32,641 nt of DNA from CAZWVA01 sp964636885. GTDB taxonomy: Bacteria > Desulfobacterota_D > UBA1144 > Nemesobacterales > CSP1-2. This document shows positions 6,970-14,438 of the stretch, in pieces. The stretch lies in the NCBI GenBank assembly GCA_964636885.1, contig CAZWVA010000027.1, positions 1 through 32,641 of the forward strand. Direction: 5' to 3'. Position numbers and translations under genes: made by a program. The number at the start of each line of letters is the position of its first letter. Position 1 is the first letter of the stretch. Below the pieces are notes generated by a model, which worked only from the letters and a program-made list of their open reading frames with translations, was not told the origin of the DNA and made no database searches.

Positions 6970-9606
6970 TCACTCTTCCTTCCACTCTTCTATTTTTGCG
7001 CCTATTTGCCTGAGGGTTTCTTTTACCCTACTGTCAAGCGTTGTTCTATCAAAGCCCTCTTCCGAGTCTGCTTTGATCTCAATGGTAATTTCAGGTGGGA
7101 GACCTTTATCCTTTAAGGGTCGAATCACCCCGCCTATTATGCTTGAGAGTTTATCCCAAGGTATCTTAGCCCTTAAAGTCACCCTCTTTATGGCTCCTTC
7201 TATGATTACACTGGATTTTGGCTCTTCGGGCTGTTCAGGTGTGGGTTCACTCCATTTTCCCGCTTCCCGATTTTCTTCCTCTTTTATTTTCCTTGCAATC
7301 TCGCCTCTAAGGACAATAGAATCGAGGTTAGGGTTGATTTCTTCCTTATAATAGTGAGTTCCTGTGGATTCTCGAATTCCGAGGAGCCCCGCCTTCACTC
7401 CCTCTTTAACGGTATATATTAGAACATCCTCGCTTTCTGGAATCGGCATTCCCGGAGCCTTTAGGTGTAATTCGTATATTTCTTTTAGGGATTTCTCGCT
7501 TTCGTCTTTACCAAACGTTTTATCCAGAAGGTATTTGGGAGTCAGATTAGAAAGCAGTTTCTCTTGGTCTTTTAAGTACTGTTTCACCCTTTCAGAGATC
7601 GTCTGATCGCTTCCTACAGTCGGTATACCCAAGTCCTTCCAACTGATCCCTCCTTGTTCCAAAATGGCAAGGTATCTATAAGCGGTAAGAAGCCTAAAAG
7701 GAACCTCCTTTTCAATGTCCTTAAACTTATTCTTGAGTTCCTCATGGCTTTGTTTAGTCAAAACTAGGGACTTATCATTCTGAACCTCTAAAAGGGCTAA
7801 AAGTCGCCTCAAACTCTTGCTGAGGGATACGTAATAGTTACCATCAACAAGAAGGATAAAAAGCGTGTTTTTATAAACCCTAAATCCGGCTCCTGCCTTC
7901 TCAAAAAACTCGGCTGTGAGTCCTTTCGCCTTCTCTGAATCGTAGAAGAAGCTGGGTGAGAGAATAGCGAGTTTAAGGTTTTTGTTGTCTGGAATATCTG
8001 ACGGACTCTCAGGCCAGAGGTAAACTTCTAAGGCCCGCCCTGAGTTTTTTTGAATAAGGTTTTTAAGCTCCTCTAGGATCTTATCATCAGATACGGTCTC
8101 TTCTTTATCTACTATTACACGGTTTAGATTAGGCTGATTCTTGAAAGAATATTGCTTCTTCTCCGAATGAAAATACCAGAGTTCCTCCTCTAGCTTGGCT
8201 ACGGCATCGCCCACTATGGTTGCCGGAATACCTTCCCTAAGCAGTGCCACCCGAATCCTTGGTAGTGTTGTCTCTTTACTTGCACCTGCGCTAAATGAAT
8301 AAAGAAATACAGAAGTGGCTATACCCTTCGCAATACCGTATCTTTCATATTCACTGCCCATTTCCTTGTCTATTTTTGGTGCCTTTGCGTTTTTACTTGC
8401 GATGTCAGATGCAATGACGGCTTCAAATTCGTTGCCAATATGCTTAATGAACTCCCGTCGAATAGTTTGATTTCCAAGATTAACAAGAGAGGACTGGATA
8501 AGAGGAGAAAGAGCTTTGTTCTTATATAAGTCTGCTACCACTTCCGCTAGAAGTCTAAGGACTCCTCTAGTTCTCTGAAACGTGGGATAAGAACCCCACC
8601 TTTCGTAAAGCACATCGATTAGTTCTGGATGAAAAGGATACGCACGCTCTATTCTCTCTCTATACTCTATCTCCTTAACCTCTGACGGTACGTCTGTGCC
8701 GAGTTTCTGATAGAGGTCAAAATAGGCCTGTGCAACATCCTTTCTCGTTTTTTTATCCCCGAAATCATCGAATAACCTCTTACGTATAACTTCATAGAGT
8801 TCCACCCCTTCGACCGGAGTATAAACCGCCTCTACCCGTCCAGAGATCTTCTGTAACTGTTGTAAGGACCTCTCTGCCTCTTCGTCGTATCTCTCAAGGA
8901 TGCTTGCCGGGAGCGTAATAACCAGGGAGCAGTTCTCTAGGGATGCAATCACCTCGGAAATCTCCTGGAGGAATGCAAGTGTTTGGCCCTGAGTGATTCT
9001 CTCGACCTTTTCCGCGCGGTTGGCTTTAACTATATATTCAAGGATCTCATCCATAAGGATAAGGGTGGGGCCGGACGCTTCTAGGATTTCCCTTAAACGT
9101 TCCTTTCCAGGTGCTATGCGTTTCTTGTCGTGTTCCTTAACGGTTTCATACATTCCTAACTGTTCGGCAATCTCACCCCATGGGGTCTTCCCTGAGATGG
9201 CATCCGCATGTGTGCCAACAAATACCGCTACCTTTGCGTCCTTTGCCTTTTGTAGGGGCGATTCATGAATCGTCCCTACCAGCAGGTGCTCAACGTCCTT
9301 TCTGTGTTTTACAATATGGTAAAGCGCTAGCAGTGCATGGGTCTTCCCCCCGCCAAAGGGTGTCTGAAGCTGGATTACCGGATCCCCTTTTTCACCGCTG
9401 AGACGCGAAAGCACGTTTTCAACGAGGTTCTTTAGACCTCTAGTTAGATAAGTCTTCTGGAAGAATATGCTCGCATCCTGATACTCCAAAGGAGCCTTGC
9501 CATAAGCAACGTCTCCCAGGTCAGCGGCAAATATAGCCTCGCTCATCTTTCCTTCTCGTATGTCCTTATGGGGTGTAGTTACCTGCCACCAAGATGGTAA
9601 AGCCAT
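6970..9606 (-). CDS. DUF499-family AAA ATPase, last gene of the defence operon
   Basis: An 878-residue ATPase with Walker A TPFGGGKTHALLALYHI (Lys88) and Walker B LILMDEILEYI (Asp186, Glu187), the hallmarks of DUF499 proteins, which travel with DUF1156 methyltransferases and SNF2 helicases in prokaryotic defence islands. The middle and C-terminal parts have no motif I can name. The start ATG 9606 has GGAGG 8 bases upstream. That start region is duplicated in front of the upstream toxin-antitoxin cassette. Residues 110-119 (VGTIHESPLQ) are encoded by a 28-bp palindrome that appears to be an in-frame insertion close to the nucleotide-binding site. Likely partner of the helicase and split methyltransferase; the biochemical role is not established. 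Confidence 0.85.
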   Translation of the reverse strand: MALPSWWQVTTPHKDIREGKMSEAIFAADLGDVAYGKAPLEYQDASIFFQKTYLTRGLKNLVENVLSRLSGEKGDPVIQLQTPFGGGKTHALLALYHIVKHRKDVEHLLVGTIHESPLQKAKDAKVAVFVGTHADAISGKTPWGEIAEQLGMYETVKEHDKKRIAPGKERLREILEASGPTLILMDEILEYIVKANRAEKVERITQGQTLAFLQEISEVIASLENCSLVITLPASILERYDEEAERSLQQLQKISGRVEAVYTPVEGVELYEVIRKRLFDDFGDKKTRKDVAQAYFDLYQKLGTDVPSEVKEIEYRERIERAYPFHPELIDVLYERWGSYPTFQRTRGVLRLLAEVVADLYKNKALSPLIQSSLVNLGNQTIRREFIKHIGNEFEAVIASDIASKNAKAPKIDKEMGSEYERYGIAKGIATSVFLYSFSAGASKETTLPRIRVALLREGIPATIVGDAVAKLEEELWYFHSEKKQYSFKNQPNLNRVIVDKEETVSDDKILEELKNLIQKNSGRALEVYLWPESPSDIPDNKNLKLAILSPSFFYDSEKAKGLTAEFFEKAGAGFRVYKNTLFILLVDGNYYVSLSKSLRRLLALLEVQNDKSLVLTKQSHEELKNKFKDIEKEVPFRLLTAYRYLAILEQGGISWKDLGIPTVGSDQTISERVKQYLKDQEKLLSNLTPKYLLDKTFGKDESEKSLKEIYELHLKAPGMPIPESEDVLIYTVKEGVKAGLLGIRESTGTHYYKEEINPNLDSIVLRGEIARKIKEEENREAGKWSEPTPEQPEEPKSSVIIEGAIKRVTLRAKIPWDKLSSIIGGVIRPLKDKGLPPEITIEIKADSEEGFDRTTLDSRVKETLRQIGAKIEEWKEE
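9252..9279. repeat. 28-bp palindrome inserted in frame in the DUF499 gene
   Basis: An inverted repeat with arm GTAGGGGCGATTCA and a single G/T mismatch, centred between 9265 and 9266, with no loop. It encodes residues 110-119 of the ATPase. From memory, similar GTAGGGGCGA...TCGCCCCTAC palindromes are dispersed in other bacterial genomes; this was not checked. Confidence 0.8.
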
Positions 9607-9620
9607 TCTTATTCCTCCAG
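9604..9620. repeat. 17-bp direct repeat, copy 1 (DUF499 start/RBS)
   Basis: CATTCTTATTCCTCCAG on the plus strand covers the DUF499 start codon, its SD and the HepT-2 stop codon. It matches 10241-10257 at 16 of 17 positions. Confidence 0.7.
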
Positions 9621-9953
9621 CTCCTTTAAGATTTTATGTATCACTGGTTTTATTTCGGGTAACCTTTCCTTGATGACATTCCAGACAATTTTGTAATTTA
9701 TGCCAAAATAATCATGAGTGATTTTGTCCCTCATCCTTGCCATATCGCTCCATGGTAACTCCTTATACTTTTCTCTTATCCGTTTCGGGATGTTTTTAGA
9801 TGCTTCCCCTATTATTTCGAGTTTTCTGACTACAGCACTACGAGTTTTATCATCTCTAAAAAATTCATCAAAATCCATATTCCCAACAAACTCATCTATC
9901 TTCTCTATGCAATCCAATATATCCTCTATGAAAAGCCTATAATCCCTTTTCAT
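9609..9953 (-). CDS. hepT: HepT-type HEPN ribonuclease toxin (copy 2)
   Basis: A 114-residue helical protein of the HepT (DUF86) family. The RX4HXY active site is visible as RDKITHDY with Arg75, His80 and Tyr82; Tyr82 is the residue AMP-modified by the partner antitoxin in characterised systems. It overlaps the stop of mntA copy 2 by four bases (ATGA) and ends two bases before the DUF499 start, so it is part of the operon. It is clearly homologous to copy 1 (12065-12418), with identical active-site spacing, but well diverged. Confidence 0.9.
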   Translation of the reverse strand: MKRDYRLFIEDILDCIEKIDEFVGNMDFDEFFRDDKTRSAVVRKLEIIGEASKNIPKRIREKYKELPWSDMARMRDKITHDYFGINYKIVWNVIKERLPEIKPVIHKILKELEE

Positions 9954-10243
9954 ATATAAACTACCTCTTTTAAGATCATCTCCTTTAGTCGTGGTCTTAA
10001 AGCGGTCTTTTCAACCAGATCTACCTTTTTTCTCAAAAGCCTCTCAAGATACCTTTCCATTTCAATGAATTTCAGAAGGTCTGGAAGCACCTCAAATTCA
10101 ACTAAGATATCAACGTCGCTCCTCTTTTTTTGCTCACCTCTAACAAAGGAGCCGAATATACCTATCTCTTTCACCTTATATTTCTTATATAGCTCTTCTT
10201 TGTGTTCTCTGAGTATTGCATTGATTTCTTCTAAGGACTTCAT
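9950..10243 (-). CDS. mntA: MntA-type minimal nucleotidyltransferase antitoxin (copy 2)
   Basis: A 97-residue MNT-fold protein with the motif GSFVRGEQKKRSDVDILVEF: Gly31-Ser32 and the metal-binding Asp43 and Asp45. In studied pairs it AMPylates the HepT tyrosine and neutralises it. It precedes hepT with an ATGA overlap. Its start and SD lie in a 17-bp sequence that repeats the DUF499 start region, suggesting that the cassette inserted there. The 62 bases upstream contain a heptamer array and no other gene. Confidence 0.9.
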   Translation of the reverse strand: MKSLEEINAILREHKEELYKKYKVKEIGIFGSFVRGEQKKRSDVDILVEFEVLPDLLKFIEMERYLERLLRKKVDLVEKTALRPRLKEMILKEVVYI

Positions 10244-10257
10244 TCTTATTCCCCCAG
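10241..10257. repeat. 17-bp direct repeat, copy 2 (mntA copy 2 start/RBS)
   Basis: CATTCTTATTCCCCCAG on the plus strand differs by one base from 9604-9620. The two copies bracket the MntA-HepT cassette exactly, each with a start codon at its left end. Confidence 0.7.
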
Positions 10258-10263
10258 TTAGTA

Positions 10264-10300
10264 GGATACGGTAGACAGAATACAGGAAACAGGTACAGGA
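10264..10300. repeat. Heptamer array, ACAGGAA/ACAGAAT type, intergenic
   Basis: A degenerate 7-base periodicity (ACAGAAT-ACAGGAA-ACAGGT) lies between the second S23 gene and mntA copy 2. It is the reverse complement of the CCTGTTT/TCTGTAT arrays at 10660-10757, so the S23 gene is flanked by inverted copies. Confidence 0.7.
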
Positions 10301-10305
10301 GTATG

Positions 10306-10701
10306 TTAAATACCTTTCATAGAAACTATTAATGAATATAGCATTTTCCCAACCTCTTCTATCATACGGATTATGTTCTGGTCGCCCTGTATATAGCCCA
10401 AGTCTCTTGAGAGAATCATATAATACCGCAATTCTTCTAGCGAACCTTGGGCAATATTATAAAAATTCATCTTATCTCTTTGCCCACGCTTTTTAAACCC
10501 CTCCGCAATATTTGCGGGAACTGAGACAGATGCTCTCCTCATTTGAGAAACCAACGAAAACCTTTCTTCAGCAGGATAACTTCTTGTGATCTTATAAGTC
10601 TCTAATACCAGTTGATGTGCTTTTTGCCAAACCAGCAAATCCTCAAATTTCTCTAACTTCCCCTGTTTCCTATTTTCTGTATCCTGTTTTCCCACTCTCA
10701 T
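10306..10701 (-). CDS. S23/IVP-type four-helix-bundle protein (copy 2)
   Basis: A 131-residue member of the 23S rRNA intervening-sequence protein family: FEDLLVWQKAHQLVLETYKI, MRRASVSVPANIAEGF, FYNIAQGSLEELRYYMILS. The same fold is used by Avd accessory proteins of diversity-generating retroelements, but no reverse transcriptase is present. The N-terminal 16 residues (MRVGKQDTENRKQGKL) are translated heptamer repeat. It starts by an ATGA overlap with the methyltransferase C half, with GAGGAG very close to the start. It is homologous to copy 1 (14435-14800). Cellular role unknown. Confidence 0.85.
   Translation of the reverse strand: MRVGKQDTENRKQGKLEKFEDLLVWQKAHQLVLETYKITRSYPAEERFSLVSQMRRASVSVPANIAEGFKKRGQRDKMNFYNIAQGSLEELRYYMILSRDLGYIQGDQNIIRMIEEVGKMLYSLIVSMKGI
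10660..10693. repeat. Heptamer array, CCTGTTT/TCTGTAT type, inside S23 copy 2
   Basis: Degenerate 7-base repeats at the 5' end of the S23 gene, translated as the QDTENRKQGK segment. Same orientation as 10719-10757 and inverted relative to 10264-10300. Confidence 0.75.
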
Positions 10702-12068
10702 TTCTCCTCAAACAACCTTCCCTGTTTCCTGTCTTCTGTATCCTGTGTTCTCTTCTCATAACTCTCCTTCCCATAAAGAAAGCCCTGGAGCATCTGCTTC
10801 TCCTTATCTCCCTCCGGCAGAACCTCTGAGATCGCCTGCGCTACCTGCCAAAAGGCATTATTGTTCAGATTTCCTGTCTCTTCAAGAAGCTCAGATATTG
10901 CTTTTCTTTTGTTTTGTTCCCAGTATAGAAGACAGGCGTGAAGCACGTCAATCAAGGATACAGAATACAGTAGACGGGATGCAGGGGTGGTCGAAGAGAG
11001 CTTCTGCTCCTGTATTCTGTATCCTGTTTTCTGTATTCTTTCCAGAAGGCTTCTACCTCTCTCTTTTGCAGATAGAACAGAGATGAATTCCTTATCTTTT
11101 TTGATAAATCCATTACCCCACTGCTCGGTTATTTCAATGCCGACTGCTTGTGCTAACTTTCTTGCATCGTCAAAATGCACCTTTGCAGAGTTGTAGGTCC
11201 ACCGCCAGAGAAGATAAAACCTTGTCTCCTCATCAATGCCACCCAAATTCGGGGTTCGGGATTCGGTTTTCGGGGTTAGGATTCTGGTAAGGGCATATTC
11301 GCTTACGCTTTTACGGACAAACTCAAGCAGTTCCTTTGCAGAGACTTTCTCTCCTGAGAGCTTCTCCACACTCTCATACTTTCCAAAGACCTCCATCGCA
11401 GGTCCAATTGCAGAGATGAAAAAATCGCTTCCGCCAATCCCCTCGTTCCAGAACTGGTCGAGCTTTTCTCTGACCCGTTGTTCAATTAGTGGTTTTATCT
11501 CATTGTAATAGGCAATTCTTTTTCCCCCTGTTTCCTGTGTTCTGTCTCCTGTCTCCTGTCTTTTCCGACAGACCATATAAATGGAAGATGCCATGGCAGC
11601 AGATTCTTTTGCACGAAGTCTTGCTTTCATTTCTGTGTGAACAGGCCAGCTTGCTGTGAGATATAAGCCAGAATTTAAAAGGGCATTTATGATAGTCTCC
11701 CATGCTTCTGTAGATTTATGGGCAAATACGATGCAGGCAATGCCATCAGGTTTCAAAACCCGATAGATTTCTCTGAATGCCTTTGCAATCATATCTTCAA
11801 AAAACTTTTTGCCACCTTCAAAACCACCTTCTCCGTGCGAGTAAGCCACGATTTCGTCTGTCTTTGGAGTTAAAGGCGTAGCAAAAAGCTCTGGATACAA
11901 ATCTCCAATTGTGCGCTTGAGCCAGACATAAAAGAAATCGGATAGATAAGAGTAAGGCACATTGTCATAATACGGTGGGTCGGTGATGACAGCATCAAAG
12001 TAGTTGTCGGGATAGGGAAGGGAGGTGGCGGATGCCTGAATAACCTGGGGAATTTTAACGGATTTCAT
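10698..12068 (-). CDS. DUF1156-type DNA methyltransferase, C-terminal half (split gene)
   Basis: A 456-residue protein that starts just before the catalytic motif IV, DPPYYDNVPYSYLSDFFYVW (Asp30 to Tyr33), of an amino-methyltransferase. It lacks SAM-binding motif I, which is in the separate protein at 12702-14438. Together the halves total about 1034 residues, near the size of an intact DUF1156 enzyme. It starts by an ATGA overlap with hepT copy 1, with a weak SD (GAAGGAAG). Four segments are translated heptamer repeats: about residues 169-182 (RQETGDRTQETGGK), 261-274, 342-371 and the C-terminal tail. It is followed by S23 copy 2 through another ATGA overlap. Activity would need assembly with the N half in trans; target base and site unknown. 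Confidence 0.85.
   Translation of the reverse strand: MKSVKIPQVIQASATSLPYPDNYFDAVITDPPYYDNVPYSYLSDFFYVWLKRTIGDLYPELFATPLTPKTDEIVAYSHGEGGFEGGKKFFEDMIAKAFREIYRVLKPDGIACIVFAHKSTEAWETIINALLNSGLYLTASWPVHTEMKARLRAKESAAMASSIYMVCRKRQETGDRTQETGGKRIAYYNEIKPLIEQRVREKLDQFWNEGIGGSDFFISAIGPAMEVFGKYESVEKLSGEKVSAKELLEFVRKSVSEYALTRILTPKTESRTPNLGGIDEETRFYLLWRWTYNSAKVHFDDARKLAQAVGIEITEQWGNGFIKKDKEFISVLSAKERGRSLLERIQKTGYRIQEQKLSSTTPASRLLYSVSLIDVLHACLLYWEQNKRKAISELLEETGNLNNNAFWQVAQAISEVLPEGDKEKQMLQGFLYGKESYEKRTQDTEDRKQGRLFEEK
10719..10757. repeat. Heptamer array at the 3' end of the methyltransferase C half
   Basis: CCTGTTTCCTGTCTTCTGTA and following bases show 7-base periodicity. It encodes the C-terminal tail RTQDTEDRKQGR. 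Confidence 0.75.
10957..11043. repeat. Inverted pair of heptamer arrays in the methyltransferase C half
   Basis: The left arm (10957-10987, GGATACAGAATACAG) and right arm (11001-11043, CTGTATTCTGTATCCTG) are imperfect reverse complements with a short spacer. The pair is open in frame and encodes about residues 342-371 (IQKTGYRIQEQK and onward), not expected to be part of the enzyme core. Confidence 0.75.
11247..11287. repeat. Heptamer array, CGGGGTT/CGGGATT type
   Basis: Units CGGGGTT-CGGGATT-CGGTTTT-CGGGGTT-AGGATTC repeat every 7 bases. In frame, it encodes KTESRTPNLGG near residues 261-274 of the methyltransferase C half. Confidence 0.75.
11525..11564. repeat. Heptamer array, CCTGTTT/TCCTGTC type
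   Basis: Five to six 7-base units in frame give the 7-residue repeat QETGDRT-QETGGKR at about residues 169-182 of the methyltransferase C half. Confidence 0.8.
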
Positions 12069-12418
12069 TTTTCTTCTTCCTTCAATAGATTATATATTCT
12101 TGCAAGAGGCTGTTTTAGAGGTGGCAGGTCATCTTTTATTATTTTCCAAACAATTTCATAGTCGACTCCGTGATAAAAGTGAATAATTTTGTCTCTTGTC
12201 TTTGCCATTGAAGACCAGGGTATCTCTTGAAATCTATCCTTGATATTCTGCGGTAACTGTTTTGTTGCTTCACCTATAATTTCAAGTTTTCTTACAACCG
12301 CACTTGAGGTTTTGTCGTCCTGAACAAAATCATTGAAGGTCATATCCCCAATAAAATCCTCTATCTTTGTAATCGCATCTATCATGTCTTTGATGTATAG
12401 GGAAGCCTTTCTTTTCAT
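12065..12418 (-). CDS. hepT: HepT-type HEPN ribonuclease toxin (copy 1, inside the split methyltransferase)
   Basis: A 117-residue HepT protein with RX4HXY seen as RDKIIHFY (Arg75, His80, Tyr82), the same positions as in copy 2. It follows mntA copy 1 by an ATGA overlap and has a strong SD (AAGGAGGT, 9 bases away). Its stop overlaps the start of the methyltransferase C half by ATGA. The pair thus sits translationally coupled between the two halves of the methyltransferase. Confidence 0.9.
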   Translation of the reverse strand: MKRKASLYIKDMIDAITKIEDFIGDMTFNDFVQDDKTSSAVVRKLEIIGEATKQLPQNIKDRFQEIPWSSMAKTRDKIIHFYHGVDYEIVWKIIKDDLPPLKQPLARIYNLLKEEEK

Positions 12419-12705
12419 ACCTCAATAACCTCCTTCAGGATTTCGTCTCTTATCTCTTCTCTTAGCAATTTTGCCCTGACAAGGTCAACTTCGCATCCTA
12501 ACAGTTTCTCAAGTTCATCCCACAACTCAAAGAATTTAAGCCCAATAGGTCTCTCAATCTCAATTAGAATGTCAATATCACTTGTTTCATTTTCCTCACC
12601 CCTTGCATAGGAGCCGAATATCCCAAGGAGTAATACCCCATATTTTTTCCTTATTTCCTCTTTATGGTCCGCAAGTATTTTACTTATCTCCTGTAGCGGT
12701 TTCAT
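12415..12705 (-). CDS. mntA: MntA-type minimal nucleotidyltransferase antitoxin (copy 1, inside the split methyltransferase)
   Basis: A 96-residue MNT-fold protein with GSYARGEENETSDIDILIE (Gly31-Ser32, Asp43, Asp45). It starts by an ATGA overlap with the methyltransferase N half and has an SD-like GAGGA in the end of that gene. Expected to AMPylate and neutralise HepT copy 1; cross-action on copy 2 is possible, since both partners are paralogous. Confidence 0.9.
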   Translation of the reverse strand: MKPLQEISKILADHKEEIRKKYGVLLLGIFGSYARGEENETSDIDILIEIERPIGLKFFELWDELEKLLGCEVDLVRAKLLREEIRDEILKEVIEV

Positions 12706-14438
12706 ATTTCCTCGCCTCCATTTTCCTCGTCTGATGCAGAGGTGACGGAGGAATGGGTGACGGTGGCAGGGGAAGAAATTTTTGCAGAAGCATCAATTGT
12801 AATTCCAATCCATTCAATTGCACCTAACCATGTTCCTGAAGCACCCGTTATTGGATTTCCTTCCACATAATCCCAAAGCATCGGTAATGCTTGTCTGGCG
12901 AAGGTGTGTCCAACAGTTTCAAGATTATTTCTCCATTGGCATAGAACGTTATCATAATCTGCTATTTTATCCACCGCCAGCCCTAAATAACTCACCACCG
13001 CCTTCGCATATTCTTCACTTCCCGCTTCCCACTTCTCACTTCTCATTTCTTCATACGCCTGCCTCACCTTCTCCACAAAGGTAATCAGCGCCAGTTTCTG
13101 GCGGGAGTTGAAAAGGTCGCCCCATTTTAAGATCCCATATCTTTGTACACGAAAACCTAATGTCTCTTTCGGTGGCAACAGTTCATCCGGCACAGGGTCA
13201 AATCCCCATTTGTCAAACAGTTCTTGCCTTTTCTTCTCCAGATATTTCTCCGCTTCCCTGAAAATTTGCAAATCTTTTTCTGTCGCCAGACGATAGGTCT
13301 TACCCTGTCTTTTTGGATGGTGCAGAACAACCGCAACCATCCTCTGCCCTGCTTTTCCCTCCTGAAATTGCTTTCTCACTTCCTTATCACTCAAGCCAGA
13401 ATTGCAGCAAGGGCAGATTACCTTTGCCCTTGAAACCGTGCCTCTTTCAGGGTCAAAATCAAGAAGTGAGAATTGAGAAGTGGGAAGTGGGAATTTGGGA
13501 GAGTCAATGATTTCCCACATTCCATCAGGTTTCTGCTGAACAATAATAAAATCAATACTTCTTGCTTCTCGCTCCTCACTTCTCGCTTCTCGCTCCTCAC
13601 TTCTCACTTCTATCTTATAAGCAACCTTCTTATTCTCCTTCTTTGCAAGCCATGTTTGTCTTACCAAGGGGATTTCAGCACCGCAGGCGGGATTGTTGCA
13701 CCTAATAGTTCTTGCCCAGATATAGCCAACAGGAATTGAACCATCTTTTTCTGACGGATAGAATTTGCCAATTTCTTTCTTTGCCTCTTCTAAAACCCAT
13801 TCTCCCCACTTCTTAACATCCTCAAGAAGAAGATTGAGAATTGAGAAGTGAGAATCGAGAATGAGCTGTCCACTCTCACTTCTCACTTCCCGCTTCTCAC
13901 TACTTCCATACTTCTGCGGATACTCAAGCGTGCATTTCTCTATAAGCACAGCCACAGGGTTCAGGTCGCTGGCATAAGTCTCGCATCCCAATCTTAGAAC
14001 CTCAAGTGGTATCGCTCCACCTCCTGCGAATGGATCGAGGACTTTAGGAGGAACACCGCCGTTTGCATCCAGAATTTCTTTTCTTGCCCTATCTATTAAA
14101 TCTTTATTAAGAGAGTTCTCCCACTTTGAAAGATTGGCAATGAACTGCGCTCGCTTAAGCCTTTCTTCTTCGTCCTTTGGCTCAGGTGTAAGTGCAGCGT
14201 AGATGCTTGCCCTTGAAGATGCCAGCGGTCTTCTTGCCCACCAGATGTGAAGCGTAGATATATGCCCGTGGCGGATGTTTTTCTCTCGTGCTGATTCTTC
14301 ACTAACTTCCTTTACGGGGAAATCGGATTCTATGAAGGACTTCATTTTAGAATTGGGGAATGAGAAGTGAGAATCGGGCATATTTTTGCTTCTCTCTTCT
14401 TCCTTCTCACTTCTCGCTCCTCTATTCTCACTTCTCAT
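12702..14438 (-). CDS. DUF1156-type DNA methyltransferase, N-terminal half (split gene)
   Basis: A 578-residue protein. The DUF1156 signature at about residues 35-78 is clear (SAREKNIRHGHISTLHIWWA, then RRPLASSRA). SAM motif I is DPFAGGGAIPLEVLRLG (Asp135). Zinc-knuckle-like cysteines are at 247/252 and 342/344/345. The frame ends after the segment WLGAIEWIGITIDA, just where an intact enzyme would go on to DPPY; motif IV is in the protein at 10698-12068. The first about 30 residues, residues 178-205, 276-326 and 463-476 are translated heptamer repeats such as RSEEREARSEEREARS. The start ATG 14438 has GGAGGT 8 bases upstream and an ATGA overlap with S23 copy 1. A start at 14345 (MKSFIESDFP) matches the family better but has no SD. 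Confidence 0.85.
   Translation of the reverse strand: MRSENRGARSEKEEERSKNMPDSHFSFPNSKMKSFIESDFPVKEVSEESAREKNIRHGHISTLHIWWARRPLASSRASIYAALTPEPKDEEERLKRAQFIANLSKWENSLNKDLIDRARKEILDANGGVPPKVLDPFAGGGAIPLEVLRLGCETYASDLNPVAVLIEKCTLEYPQKYGSSEKREVRSESGQLILDSHFSILNLLLEDVKKWGEWVLEEAKKEIGKFYPSEKDGSIPVGYIWARTIRCNNPACGAEIPLVRQTWLAKKENKKVAYKIEVRSEEREARSEEREARSIDFIIVQQKPDGMWEIIDSPKFPLPTSQFSLLDFDPERGTVSRAKVICPCCNSGLSDKEVRKQFQEGKAGQRMVAVVLHHPKRQGKTYRLATEKDLQIFREAEKYLEKKRQELFDKWGFDPVPDELLPPKETLGFRVQRYGILKWGDLFNSRQKLALITFVEKVRQAYEEMRSEKWEAGSEEYAKAVVSYLGLAVDKIADYDNVLCQWRNNLETVGHTFARQALPMLWDYVEGNPITGASGTWLGAIEWIGITIDASAKISSPATVTHSSVTSASDEENGGEEI
13011..13051. repeat. Heptamer array, CTTCTCA/CTTCCCA type
   Basis: In frame in the methyltransferase N half, encoding MRSEKWEAGSEEYA at about residues 463-476. 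Confidence 0.75.
13461..13611. repeat. Inverted pair of heptamer arrays in the methyltransferase N half
   Basis: The left arm (13461-13501, GAAGTGAGAATTGAGAAGTG type) and the right arm (13558-13611, CTTCTCGCTCCTCACTTCTC type) are imperfect reverse complements with a 56-base spacer. In frame: the right arm gives the perfect 7-residue repeat RSEEREA twice, the left arm FPLPTSQFSLLDF. Confidence 0.8.
13825..13907. repeat. Inverted pair of heptamer arrays in the methyltransferase N half
   Basis: The arms 13825-13866 and 13870-13907 are nearly adjacent, giving a long imperfect hairpin. In frame, encoding SEKREVRSESGQLILDSHFS (about residues 180-199). Confidence 0.8.
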
